DNA from: Candidatus Gastranaerophilales bacterium
Lineage (GTDB): Bacteria > Cyanobacteriota > Vampirovibrionia > Gastranaerophilales > Gastranaerophilaceae
DNA: 64,000 bases
Assembly (NCBI GenBank): GCA_944322935.1
Contig: CALUQO010000003.1
Location: 22,767 to 86,766, forward strand
Direction of reading: 5' to 3'
Each line of letters starts with the position of its first letter. Within the stretch, counting starts at the first letter, position 1. Below the pieces are notes generated by a model. The model was not told where the DNA came from. It saw only the letters and a program-made list of their open reading frames with translations, and searched no databases. The translations under genes were made by a program, and so were the position numbers. Below, piece after piece: positions 17,163-28,366 of this stretch.

Positions 17163-18125
17163 TTAGTTCTCCCATGACGTAATTTTTTTTGCTATCCTCA
17201 ATTTTGCAGATCTTGACGGAGGATTTTCTTTAATTTCTGATACTGAAGCTAATATAGGTTTTTTATTGACCAACTCAAGCATTGGCGGCTTACAGTGACA
17301 AACCGGTTCATTAGGTTTACATCTGCATCTTGCTGCATAATACTTGAAACACTGTTTTACAAGTCTATCCTCAAGAGAATGAAAACTTATTACACTAATT
17401 ATAGCATCAACTGACAATAAAGTAAGCACATCATTTAATGTATTTTTAATATTTTGTAATTCATTATTAACTTCTATCCTTATTGCCTGAAAGGTGCGGG
17501 TTGCGGGGTGAATTTTTTCTTTTGTTTTGGGTACGGAATTTTTAATAATATCAGCCAATTCAAGCGTAGTTTCTATGTTTTTGGTTTTTCTGCAATTTAT
17601 AATATTTTTTACAATTCTTTTTGTAAATCTTTCTTCACCGTATTCGCTTATGATTCTTATCAAATCCTCTTCGCTGTAACCGTTGACAACGTCATAGGCG
17701 CTAAAATCACTGTCTGTATTAAAACGCATATCAAGAGGTGCATCTTTCATAAAACTGAAGCCCCTTTCCTGTTTTGTCAACTGGTGGTAAGATGCACCGA
17801 GGTCAAAAACGATTCCGCCCGTAATTTCTTTTATGCCTAAATTGTGTAACACTTTTTTAATATTAGAATAGGATTCATGCACAATTGTTAAGTTATTGTA
17901 ATCTTTCAGCCTTTCTGATGCATAATTAATTGCATCATTGTCAACATCAAAGGCTATTAACCTTCCGTCCGGCTGAATTTTTTGCAAAATAAGTTCACTG
18001 TGTCCGCCGCCGCCGAGTGTTGCATCCACGTATATTTTACCGGGGGTGCATTGCAGGGCGTCCACTGCCTCGTGAGCCATTACCGTGTAGTGTTGAAATT
18101 CTTGATTTTTATTTTGAGAGTCCAT
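17163..18125 (-). CDS. rsmH: 16S rRNA (cytosine1402-N4)-methyltransferase RsmH
   Basis: A 320-residue methyltransferase that modifies C1402 in the ribosomal P site. Markers are YTVMAHEAVDAL at the N-terminus, the AdoMet site YVDATLGGGGHSELIL, FDLGASYHQL, FSFMKDAPLDMRFN, HPATRTFQAIRIEVN, and ISFHSLEDRLVKQCFK near the end. All are complete. It lies first in a short division operon (rsmH, ftsL-like, small TPR protein). mraZ, often placed before it, is missing; a large SFxG protein gene is upstream instead, 30 bases away. Confidence 0.97.
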   Translation of the reverse strand: MDSQNKNQEFQHYTVMAHEAVDALQCTPGKIYVDATLGGGGHSELILQKIQPDGRLIAFDVDNDAINYASERLKDYNNLTIVHESYSNIKKVLHNLGIKEITGGIVFDLGASYHQLTKQERGFSFMKDAPLDMRFNTDSDFSAYDVVNGYSEEDLIRIISEYGEERFTKRIVKNIINCRKTKNIETTLELADIIKNSVPKTKEKIHPATRTFQAIRIEVNNELQNIKNTLNDVLTLLSVDAIISVISFHSLEDRLVKQCFKYYAARCRCKPNEPVCHCKPPMLELVNKKPILASVSEIKENPPSRSAKLRIAKKITSWEN

Positions 18126-18155
18126 TTTATTATTTTATATTAAAAACACAGAGTG

Positions 18156-20720
18156 TTAATTAATTTCCGGTGTTATAAAAAAGTCGTTTGCAAAGTAGTC
18201 TATATCAGTTTTGCTCTGTTGCGGGCTCAAGTTTTGCTGAGGTATTGCGGATTTTTTACCGATAGAATATGCAAGTGCTTTTTTAATAGGGCTTTTTGAC
18301 CTTTGATTTTTTCTGTCAATTTCTTCAAGCTCTTCTTGATTTTTGGCTGTCAGAGGAACACCTACCACCTGTCTTGATATAGAATCGTTAATAGATGATG
18401 TCAAAGCAGTCAGAGTAAAGGCACCGGCAAGGCTTGAGTTGCACAATTTAGAAAGCAGGTTGTGCACAAATGCCATAATGTATGCCGATACGCTGATTCT
18501 TGATATTTCTTGTGCGGCTCTGTTTTTGGCGCTTTTATTGGCATCTTTTTTGTTATCATTGCTGTATTGCATGGTTAGGTTATATGCGTCGGTAACAAGA
18601 AACAGTGTAGTAATTGCCCTTGAAAGGTTTATGTTAGTCTGAGCCAGTGTGTTGCCGTCATATTCAAGCTGTTTTTCACCGTCAGCACGCATTACGGATT
18701 CTTTCAAAATATTTTGAACCTTTTTAACATCAGCTTCGTCAAGAGTGCCGTCCGGTTTTATTTTGATATTTTCTCTTTTTATTTGTTTATCCAGCCACAG
18801 CAGTATGTTTTTGGCGCCCTCAATATCTTCTTTTTCTTTATATTTCGAGGACATAAATTCTTTAAATATTTCAAGTTTTTTATCAGCTTCCGGCAATGGA
18901 GAGGTATTCCAAACCTCAAGATTCATTCTTTTGGCAAGATAATTTTCAAAATCCTTTTTGAACGCGTTGTCATTAGCCATAACTTCTTTTAATCTGTCAT
19001 CCCAGTATGTATTTTTTTTGCCGAGCACTATGTCGTAACAGTTGCGGAAAAACAGGTATGTTCTTCTTGTCAGGTTCCTGACAAAATTAACCGGAACAAG
19101 TATACTCTTTGTCCATTTTCCCCACACTGTGTCTTTTGAACCGACAGGGACTTTTGTGTAGGCGCTGTTTGAGAGCAAGTCCTTAAATTCGGCAGGAGCT
19201 TGTGCATTGTTAGTCTTATAAAAATCAGATTTTTGAGCAGCCTTTAAAATAGCTTTTTTAATGGTTGAGGCTGTTTGCTCGTCAGTTTGCTCAAGGATTT
19301 TTATAATCTGTGAAAGTTTGTTTTTGTCTATCAGTTTTTCTACTTTGTAATATCCTTTAAAAGACGGTCGGGTTGTATTTTTTAAAGGCTGATAGGCTGT
19401 AGTCTCGGCAGAATCGGCCTGATGGTGAGTAAATGCTTTAAACAGCTTGTCATTGGCCTTTGTTTTGTTAAATGAAACTTGGTTTAATTGGTTTTGGTTT
19501 AGATTTTGCCCTAGATTTTGCCCTAGATTTTGCCCTAGATTTTGATTTAACGGGGCTGCTGCAGGTTCTTTTTTCTTAACCGTAGTCAAAAGTCTGCCAA
19601 TTGAAGGAAGTATGCCCTTTTTCTCATACATTTCGCGTTCCAATCTGTCGAGCGTATCTTTGTCCGACGGCATAATCGGTTTTCCGACAAGTTTTCTGCC
19701 TAATATTTCAGAAAAAGCAACCGTAGAGCCTGACACAAACATTGCAGTAAGCAAACTTCTGTTAACAGCCGTTTCGAAAGTTCCGAAAAGCAGGTTTTGT
19801 ATGTACATGTTCATACCGATTCTGGAAAACTCTTGGGCAACACGTGATTTACGCTGATTTGCAGCTTCTGTCGGGTCGTTGCTGTAGCGCATTGTAGTGT
19901 TGTACGCATCGGTACCCAAAAAGTATGAGTAAACAATGCCTGAAATAAGCCTGTTGCCTATCATTAAAGAATTAGAAGAGTATTTGCCCTTGTTAGGGTC
20001 AACAACTTTGTTTCTTCTGCGGTTAATTTTGCCCTCTAACACATCATCGGGGATTAAAAATTTGCTGCTGTCATTGAATTTTGTATGTCCGCTTTTTTTT
20101 CTGTAGCCGTTTTCCCAAATTTCATGTGACTTTAAAAGCCCCTCAAGTGCTCTGAAATTTTTAAGCACCCTGTCTTTTTCCGCCCGCCGTGTCAGTATTT
20201 TGGAATCTTTGGGCAAAACTAATTTTTCACTCCATTTGTAAAGTGCCGTTAACGGAGAAACCAGCTGGGTAAAGAATTTTGTAAGAACCGGTTTTTTAGG
20301 GATATAAATGAGCTGTCCCTGCTGTAGTTTTTCAATGACTTCTTTGCTCAGGTGATTTTGTTTTTGAAAATCCTCATGCTCAAGTATGTACTTGATGTAA
20401 TCATTTTTTATATCCGTATAGTATTTAAGCTGCTGTTTATTAAGTTTTTTTAGTGAATCAAAAACCTTATCCTGCAGGTTTTGGGGAACAATTTTTACTA
20501 TGGGCTTAAGCGGAATTTTGGAATTAAGCGCATTAAAACTAAAACCCTTGAAAGATATTTGCGCATTTGTGCCTTCTTGCAAGGGTTTTGATAATATACT
20601 TTTATTCTGTAAGGTATTTTGTTTGCCCGAGTGGAGCGAACCTTGCTCCGCATACTGGTAGCGGATTTCTTTTCGCTTCAGACCGTATTGATGTTTTGAT
20701 TCAATTTGTCCGATTTTCAT
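18156..20720 (-). CDS. Large SFxG membrane-associated protein with internal duplication
   Basis: An unrecognised 854-residue protein made of two related halves. Each half begins with the shared motif (ISFKG at 55-59, PSFKG at about 450). Each then has a basic helical part (TRRAEKDRVLKN, LTRRTYLFFRN) and a conserved hydrophobic block: FLGTDAYNTTMRYSND with FSRIGMNMYIQNLL in the first half, FLVTDAYNLTMQYSND with ISRISVSAYIMAFV in the second, each ending in VVG/LVGKP-like turns. The blocks contain two or three possible membrane helices. The linker carries an LGQN tandem repeat. It is likely a lineage-specific envelope or membrane-remodelling protein; function unknown. Confidence 0.8.
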   Translation of the reverse strand: MKIGQIESKHQYGLKRKEIRYQYAEQGSLHSGKQNTLQNKSILSKPLQEGTNAQISFKGFSFNALNSKIPLKPIVKIVPQNLQDKVFDSLKKLNKQQLKYYTDIKNDYIKYILEHEDFQKQNHLSKEVIEKLQQGQLIYIPKKPVLTKFFTQLVSPLTALYKWSEKLVLPKDSKILTRRAEKDRVLKNFRALEGLLKSHEIWENGYRKKSGHTKFNDSSKFLIPDDVLEGKINRRRNKVVDPNKGKYSSNSLMIGNRLISGIVYSYFLGTDAYNTTMRYSNDPTEAANQRKSRVAQEFSRIGMNMYIQNLLFGTFETAVNRSLLTAMFVSGSTVAFSEILGRKLVGKPIMPSDKDTLDRLEREMYEKKGILPSIGRLLTTVKKKEPAAAPLNQNLGQNLGQNLGQNLNQNQLNQVSFNKTKANDKLFKAFTHHQADSAETTAYQPLKNTTRPSFKGYYKVEKLIDKNKLSQIIKILEQTDEQTASTIKKAILKAAQKSDFYKTNNAQAPAEFKDLLSNSAYTKVPVGSKDTVWGKWTKSILVPVNFVRNLTRRTYLFFRNCYDIVLGKKNTYWDDRLKEVMANDNAFKKDFENYLAKRMNLEVWNTSPLPEADKKLEIFKEFMSSKYKEKEDIEGAKNILLWLDKQIKRENIKIKPDGTLDEADVKKVQNILKESVMRADGEKQLEYDGNTLAQTNINLSRAITTLFLVTDAYNLTMQYSNDNKKDANKSAKNRAAQEISRISVSAYIMAFVHNLLSKLCNSSLAGAFTLTALTSSINDSISRQVVGVPLTAKNQEELEEIDRKNQRSKSPIKKALAYSIGKKSAIPQQNLSPQQSKTDIDYFANDFFITPEIN
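19500..19547 (-). repeat. 12-bp tandem repeat coding for LGQN units
   Basis: TAGATTTTGCCC is repeated three times exactly, with a fourth unit diverging at its end (TAGATTTTGATT). It encodes LGQN units, flanked by related LNQN, in the linker between the two protein halves. The unit keeps the frame, so copy-number change would only alter linker length. Confidence 0.85.
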
Positions 20721-20808
20721 CTTTTCAGCTTAATACCTTTGAGAATATTATCTTAACCCGATAAAAAAAATATTTAAAGGATTTTTAGACTTTACAGTGT
20801 CTATTTGC

Positions 20809-20837
20809 TTTAAACCGCCTAAAAATATTTTTTGCTA
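20809..20837 (-). promoter_or_regulatory. TAGCAAAA-type upstream box (copy 2)
   Basis: The minus strand reads TAGCAAAAAATATTTTTA then GGCGGTTTAAA, identical to copy 1 over the first 18 bases. It lies 89-117 bases before the ATG of the 854-residue SFxG protein. Confidence 0.45.
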
Positions 20838-20872
20838 GGTAATATAAATTAACTATACAAAAGTTAATACAA

Positions 20873-20897
20873 AAAAGGCTGACAAAATCAGCCTTTT
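20873..20897 (-). terminator. Terminator of the gene at 20908
   Basis: Ten-base stem AAAAGGCTGA / TCAGCCTTTT with five-base loop; the minus strand ends in TTTTTT. It sits 10 bases after the stop. Confidence 0.85.
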
Positions 20898-20907
20898 AGT
20901 TATTATT

Positions 20908-22227
20908 TTAGTTGTTTGTAAATCTTTCAAAAAAACGTTTAACTCTCATTTTGAACCTATGCCAATCTCTTATTATCGGATTTGGTGAATAAAAAGCTCT
21001 TTCAAGCAGTTTCTTTTCTTCAAGCTGAGATTTTTTTATAAGTTTATCCACTTCAGAGAAATCCTTTTTGGAAAATTCCGCAAGGTTTTCCATATTTAAA
21101 AGTGCATACTGAACAAGGTCATTACGGGAGTTCAACCGTTTTAAATCGGCATGTGCCAATGCATCATCAAGCTGTGCTATTGAGCTGAAATTAGATTTTG
21201 CACCGACATTTTCTTCAACAAATTTTCTGGCATTAGAATCAGTATCAATCTTTTTAAATATTCGGCTAATAGTTTCTAAAGGAGCTTCTTCCAATTTTTT
21301 GTTAATATCTATATGAGAGCGGACATAGTTTAAAACCTCATTTCTGGGTTTTATATTTTGAGGAGTGGCAGAATTATAAATTTCCATAAGGGCATTTACT
21401 GTCGAATCCTGAGCTTTATCATTAAGGTCACCGGAATATGCTTTTTTAATATTTTTCAAAAGAGCAACTCCGGCAGGGTTATAGTTATTTTCAATTAAAT
21501 CCGGATTAATGCCGCTGATTACACTCTTTTGCGCAAACAGTTCTTTTATGTTTAGTTTCTTTTCATAAACATTTTTTTGATATCCGTTTTGTATTTCATT
21601 TTCAAGATTTTTTACTATGTTTTTATCCTGCACGTCAAGTTCTATAAAAGGTTTGTACTCATCAAAATTTGAGGCAATTTTTTGTGATGATTTTGTTTGC
21701 AAAAACTCTTCCAGAGTTGAATAATCCAATTTTGATTTATCACCTTTGTACGGATAAGTCGAGAGCAAATTATCGACAAGCTTCAATTTTTGCGGTTCTT
21801 TTTCCGTTATATCCACTATTTTATTGAGTTGTTCAAGCGAAAAATTTGTGGATTCAATTAAATCTATATGAGTCTGTTTAGGGGTATTAATTTTATTATA
21901 TATATCAAAAACAAACTTTTTGCTGTTTTCGTTATTTACATTTTTATTGTAGTAAGTGTCTGTATTGAATTTTTCCGACAACTTATACAACAAATCCATT
22001 TTATGTCTGTTTAAATTTTTTGTATAAGGTATTATATCTCTTTTTCTTACGTTAAGAAATGCCGCAACCTGCGGAACAAAAAAGTCCGCATTATTTGTTC
22101 TGTTAGGATTTATTGCATATTTAAAAATATCTGTTTTTAAGCCTTTAAAAGAAACATCCGCTGTTTTTTTTGAATTTGCTTTTGAGTGGTTTCCCGTTGT
22201 TTGAAAGTTGATTTTATTAATGTTCAT
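20908..22227 (-). CDS. SFxG-type helical protein (VSFKG at residues 25-29)
   Basis: A 439-residue soluble protein that I do not recognise. The first 24 residues are polar (HSKANSKKTAD), then VSFKGLKTD. The rest is almost all alpha-helical, with many Asn/Lys, predicted coiled segments and no membrane helices until a basic C-terminus (RFKMRVKRFFERF). GAGGTTT precedes the ATG, and a TAGCAAAA-type box lies 40-67 bases upstream. It has its own terminator, so it is a single-gene unit beside gyrB. The helical repeat character suggests a structural or binding role. Confidence 0.75.
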   Translation of the reverse strand: MNINKINFQTTGNHSKANSKKTADVSFKGLKTDIFKYAINPNRTNNADFFVPQVAAFLNVRKRDIIPYTKNLNRHKMDLLYKLSEKFNTDTYYNKNVNNENSKKFVFDIYNKINTPKQTHIDLIESTNFSLEQLNKIVDITEKEPQKLKLVDNLLSTYPYKGDKSKLDYSTLEEFLQTKSSQKIASNFDEYKPFIELDVQDKNIVKNLENEIQNGYQKNVYEKKLNIKELFAQKSVISGINPDLIENNYNPAGVALLKNIKKAYSGDLNDKAQDSTVNALMEIYNSATPQNIKPRNEVLNYVRSHIDINKKLEEAPLETISRIFKKIDTDSNARKFVEENVGAKSNFSSIAQLDDALAHADLKRLNSRNDLVQYALLNMENLAEFSKKDFSEVDKLIKKSQLEEKKLLERAFYSPNPIIRDWHRFKMRVKRFFERFTNN

Positions 22228-22266
22228 TTGTAAACCTCGTTACGTGTTGTTGCCTATTTTTCTCAA

Positions 22267-22294
22267 TTTAAGTTCATAAATAAAAATTTTTGCT
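22267..22294 (-). promoter_or_regulatory. TAGCAAAA-type upstream box (copy 3)
   Basis: The minus strand reads TAGCAAAAATTTTTATTTAT, then GAACTTAAA, in the same layout as the other copies and 40 bases before the ATG at 22227. Confidence 0.4.
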
Positions 22295-22340
22295 AAAAAA
22301 TTTTTTATTTGTAATATTTCTTAATTCTTTATAACAAGAA

Positions 22341-22360
22341 AAGGGCACAAGAAAGTGCCC
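22341..22360 (-). terminator. Terminator of gyrB
   Basis: GGGCAC / GTGCCC stem with six-base loop; the minus strand continues CTTTTCTTG. It is 25 bases after the gyrB stop. Confidence 0.75.
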
Positions 22361-22384
22361 GATTCATTTGTTTAAGTTTTGTTG

Positions 22385-24832
<2,448 letters not shown>

Positions 24833-24992
24833 TTATCCCCAATTAGTCTTAAACTCTTTTCATAGCAATATTTTACTACAAACAAAGTCAATTAACCATT
24901 ATGTTAAGAGAAAATTTGACTTTTAACTGTTACAAAAATTTTTGGGTAAGTTGACTTATTAATTTTTCCTCATTTTATGTTATAAAAATAAA

Positions 24993-25871
24993 ATGAACGA
25001 ACAAAAGCCGGATATAGTTGAACAATATTTTAAAGCCATGGAGCAGTGTAACTCTATGAGCTGCAGGAAAGTTATTTTTGAACCGTCAATGAAAAGAGAA
25101 TGGTTTTACGAAGAGGATTGCTGGTGCTATTTTGAATTTTTATGCGAGGATATGGACTACAGGCTTGTCAAAACGCAGCAAAAGATTTTTGACGACAACT
25201 GTATGATTAGAGACATGAGCTATGAAATCAAAATGCTTTTAAACTATTATCATTTAAGGGGAACAGTAACGATTGGCAAAGAGCTGCTGTCAACATATAT
25301 TGTTCGTTTTGAAAAAGCAAGAGAACTTGAGCCTTCACTTACTGCGGAAAAATACAACTTTGATTTGAAACTAGCCGAAGAAAAGGCTTTAAAAAGTTCG
25401 GATAAGATTGCAAACAGGATACTTTGGGGGTGTCTCAGTCTTATATGCATAATTATTGTATTATTCGGATTGTTTGTGCTGTCAGTGTTTTTTGCACCGA
25501 AAGCAGAGGCGAAATCGAAATATTCCCAAACATTTATACAAAACTTTTACCAGTGCAAACCCTATAGTGAATCAAAATACAATACAGCCTATAATTCTAA
25601 TAGCACATACGAAATAAAAGGCTATGCACAAGACGGCAGCGGTAAATGCATATATGTTGAAACAAACAGATGGCTGAGAGGCAGCAATATTACCACCTGC
25701 TATTTCGACAGCAAAAATCAAAGAGAATATTTAAACGCAATGCTTGAGCCGGACAAACAGGCATCAGTGCTAGTGAAGGGCATGCCTGTAGTGGGCAAAA
25801 ACGAGGATGTGACTTATTTAAAATATTTTAACGACCCCAAAGTTTGCGAGACAAAAGCCGTTCACTATTAG
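24993..25871 (+). CDS. Single-pass membrane protein, unknown
   Basis: A 292-residue protein with a cysteine-rich N-terminal cytoplasmic part (CWCYFEFLCEDMDYRL), one strong membrane helix at about residues 140-166 (LICIIIVLFGLFVLSVFF), and a C-terminal extracytoplasmic domain of about 120 residues. That domain has paired cysteines (QCKPYS, KCIYVE, TCYFDS, VCETK) and OB-fold-like strands (YEIKGYAQDGSGKCIYVE). There is no signal peptide. A TATAAAA stretch lies just before the ATG and no ribosome binding site is seen. Not recognised; possibly an envelope sensor or stress protein. Confidence 0.7.
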   Translation: MNEQKPDIVEQYFKAMEQCNSMSCRKVIFEPSMKREWFYEEDCWCYFEFLCEDMDYRLVKTQQKIFDDNCMIRDMSYEIKMLLNYYHLRGTVTIGKELLSTYIVRFEKARELEPSLTAEKYNFDLKLAEEKALKSSDKIANRILWGCLSLICIIIVLFGLFVLSVFFAPKAEAKSKYSQTFIQNFYQCKPYSESKYNTAYNSNSTYEIKGYAQDGSGKCIYVETNRWLRGSNITTCYFDSKNQREYLNAMLEPDKQASVLVKGMPVVGKNEDVTYLKYFNDPKVCETKAVHY

Positions 25872-25884
25872 ATATTTTATTTAA

Positions 25885-26724
25885 TTATGTGCGTATGGAA
25901 TCTTCCAGCACAGCCTGTTTTGAGGCAACACCGAGACCGATACCGCCCAGAATATATGTGGATAGCGCAAGCAGATAGTTTTTCTTTAAAATTTTCAAAC
26001 CAGCAGGGTTATTTAAAACTTTTTTGGCGGCTTTAATACCCCTAAATGAGGCCAGACCTTCTTCAACAATGGTCGGCAAAAATGCGGCAAATCCTAAGAC
26101 ACCGGCGTTGCGTTCTATAAACGATTTTTTGCCGTCATTTTTATTTGAAAACAGCCCGTTAGCCAGCAGCAGCGCAGTAGGTGCAAAAGGAGCATAGCGC
26201 CTTGTGTTTTGTAAAACCTTTGTAAACGCGTTTTTAGCATTTATTGCGTGGCCGAGCTCATGTAAGATAAGTGAAGGTTTATGCTCCGGTGCAACAGCAA
26301 GTTTTAGTTTATCCGTAAAGAAGGCGTTTTGTCCCCTTGCAACTTCTTCAATCTGCTGAGCGCTTATGTTAAACCTTTGCGCATAAGCGTATTTATTGGC
26401 ATCGTTAATGTACCCGACATGTACGTCAAGGTTGTTTTTTCTTACCATTTCATCAGCGACCCTGTGAACATTGCTTGCCGTTGTAAATTCCTTGCCTGCG
26501 GCAAGTTTGTTAGAGAACCACTGAGAGGCTTTGTTCAAACCTAATGCAATAACCTGAAGCAACCCGGCCATTGCAACAGTTTTGCCGGCACTGTTTTGTG
26601 TGTCGGGCTCAACAAAATATCCGTATGCAGGCTGATTGTATCCGCCCTGCCAGTAATGAGACTGATTATAAGAATTTGATGTATATGGATTGTTTATAAA
26701 ATTATTTGAACTTATCGGATACAT
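25885..26724 (-). CDS. Membrane-associated zinc metallopeptidase (HELGH)
   Basis: A 279-residue zincin. The metal site HELGHA is at residues 155-160, within SLILHELGHAINAKNA; the third zinc ligand is probably the glutamate in TIVEEGLASFRG about 70 residues later. An Asn/Tyr-rich disordered N-terminus comes first, then a hydrophobic helix (GKTVAMAGLLQVIALGLN). The C-terminus has further hydrophobic helices (LLALSTYILGGIGLGVAS), suggesting an integral membrane protease with a cytoplasmic or membrane-proximal active site. A TAGCAAAA-type box precedes the gene although the SFxG motif is missing, so it could process members of that set. Confidence 0.8.
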   Translation of the reverse strand: MYPISSNNFINNPYTSNSYNQSHYWQGGYNQPAYGYFVEPDTQNSAGKTVAMAGLLQVIALGLNKASQWFSNKLAAGKEFTTASNVHRVADEMVRKNNLDVHVGYINDANKYAYAQRFNISAQQIEEVARGQNAFFTDKLKLAVAPEHKPSLILHELGHAINAKNAFTKVLQNTRRYAPFAPTALLLANGLFSNKNDGKKSFIERNAGVLGFAAFLPTIVEEGLASFRGIKAAKKVLNNPAGLKILKKNYLLALSTYILGGIGLGVASKQAVLEDSIRT

Positions 26725-26747
26725 AATAATACACTACTTACCTTCAT

Positions 26748-26781
26748 GTATTATAAAACATGAGATACGGAAAATTTGCTA
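26748..26781 (-). promoter_or_regulatory. TAGCAAAA-type upstream box (copy 4, weaker)
   Basis: The minus strand reads TAGCAAATTTTCCG and, after 9 bases, TTTTATAATAC. The last part resembles the end of the copy before 54111. It lies 24-57 bases before the metallopeptidase ATG. Confidence 0.35.
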
Positions 26782-26925
26782 TTATTTAAAAATTTTAAAT
26801 AACTTTTGTAAACTTTTTCATAAATTTTTCATATACGCCACATACCCGGATAAAATACCTGTATAGCTACGCTGCCCGGATTTGCCAATACTGAGGCAAT
26901 AGCAGTCAGTAAGGTTTATTCGTGC

Positions 26926-26931
26926 TATGAT
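26926..26931 (+). promoter_or_regulatory. -10 box TATGAT for a leaderless transcript
   Basis: TATGAT is exactly six bases before the ATG at 26938 and no Shine-Dalgarno sequence is present, the same geometry as at 174-179. Confidence 0.4.
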
Positions 26932-26937
26932 TGAACT

Positions 26938-28272
26938 ATGTTTGACGAAGATTACAAAAAAACACTGGCACAAGAACTCAAAATCTCGGATTTGTCTTTA
27001 TTAGACTCCATAGTCGGAGAAAACGAGTTTCGCTTTTTGCTCTCAAAGCTTGATGAACAAAGCTTTTCTCCGGGGATGCGCACTGACAAAAGCAAAATTG
27101 ATACATTTGATTTGTCAAACTTAAAAAATCATAAGTTTTGTGCAAATTTACACGTACACACAAACGCCTCTGACGGTCTTGCTGATATTGAAGGAATTCT
27201 TGAGGCTGCATTAAAAATAGCCGACGAAAATGCGTCAAACGGCGGGTTCGGCTTTGTACTAGGCATTACCGACCACGACACGGTTAAAAATGCACAAAGG
27301 GCGCTGCAAATAGTTTCGGCAAACAAAGACAAATACAAAAACCTAAAGCTGGTCTTGGGGGTAGAAATCTCGACTGTTGCAACTGAATTTTCTCATCAGA
27401 TTAAGACCCTTGATATCCACACTCTTTTGTATTGCATTAACCCGTTTGAAAAAAGATTATGCGACTATCTCAAAAACAAGATGGAGTTGAAGTTTGAACT
27501 TGCCAACAAAACGCTTAACGCTTTAAAAGAGGCTCTTGCCCCTTTGCTTAAGGACTTAAAACTCTTACTGACACTCGAAGAGGCAGCAAAGATTCATCCA
27601 ATGATCACAAAAGGACAGGATGAAGTCAGCCATCCGCTTAAAAAATACATTTTTGCCCGCACGCTTTACGCATACTATGCGGACAACAATCCGCAAATAC
27701 AGGCAATGCTGCAAAAAGAAGGGGTTAATAAAGAGCTTTTAAGCTACGAAAAGCCGGTGTTTAAGTATAAAAGCATGTTCAATAACGAAAGATATTTCTA
27801 CATTTACAAAGAGGCGCTTGAAAAATATCTTAATTTTATAACGGGCGGCAAATACGGTATAACGCTGCCGCAGATACCGGAGAATATTGAACAATATCTT
27901 TTAAAAGCAAAAGAAATCTGCGAATGCTCACATCCGCAAAAGGGAAGAAAAATCGAGGCATTTTCCGAATTTTCTCAAACCCTGAAATTTACAAACACTC
28001 TTGATTACGGCTTGGCAAGCATAGCGCACCCCGCAAGAATAAACTCAAATTACATAGATTCACCCTTGGACGTATTTTTTGACGAGTTCTGGCATATGTA
28101 CAAAAAATACGGCACAGACAGAGCATACGCATATGAAAAATATTACCAATCGTACTCGGGGAAAAAACATTTTGAACGTATTGAAGCTATAAATTCAACA
28201 GCTGAAAAATACAATTTTGCTCACACGGGCGGGATAGATTCTCACGGATACGGAGTCTGCTCAAGAGCATAA
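26938..28272 (+). CDS. PHP-domain metal-dependent phosphoesterase
   Basis: A 444-residue protein with a split PHP domain, the metal-dependent phosphoesterase fold of polymerase and histidinol phosphatase families. Metal motifs are LHVHTNASDG at about residue 71, ITDHDTVKNA at about 111 and GVEISTVATEF at about 141. After a helical insertion of about 200 residues come IAHPARINS at about 363 and GGIDSHGYG near the end. The insertion and size differ from the small YciV-type enzymes. Substrate unknown, likely a nucleotide or phospho-sugar. Probably leaderless. Confidence 0.82.
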   Translation: MFDEDYKKTLAQELKISDLSLLDSIVGENEFRFLLSKLDEQSFSPGMRTDKSKIDTFDLSNLKNHKFCANLHVHTNASDGLADIEGILEAALKIADENASNGGFGFVLGITDHDTVKNAQRALQIVSANKDKYKNLKLVLGVEISTVATEFSHQIKTLDIHTLLYCINPFEKRLCDYLKNKMELKFELANKTLNALKEALAPLLKDLKLLLTLEEAAKIHPMITKGQDEVSHPLKKYIFARTLYAYYADNNPQIQAMLQKEGVNKELLSYEKPVFKYKSMFNNERYFYIYKEALEKYLNFITGGKYGITLPQIPENIEQYLLKAKEICECSHPQKGRKIEAFSEFSQTLKFTNTLDYGLASIAHPARINSNYIDSPLDVFFDEFWHMYKKYGTDRAYAYEKYYQSYSGKKHFERIEAINSTAEKYNFAHTGGIDSHGYGVCSRA

Positions 28273-28276
28273 AAAA

Positions 28277-28315
28277 ATACCGCATTGAACATTGGGAGGT
28301 TCGTGTCTGCGGTAT
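28277..28315 (+). terminator. Possible stem-loop after the PHP gene
   Basis: ATACCGCA / TGCGGTAT stem of eight pairs with a 23-base loop, just after the stop. There is no clear T-run, so termination is uncertain. Confidence 0.35.
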
Positions 28316-28366
28316 AAAGTTCTTATATAAGAAGTGTGTGGTTATTATGAATTATTGGATTACTTG

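Noticed and set aside
19500..19547. CRISPR-like array
   Set aside because: Short 12-bp units without spacers inside a coding frame; it is a coding tandem repeat. No other CRISPR signal was seen in the window.
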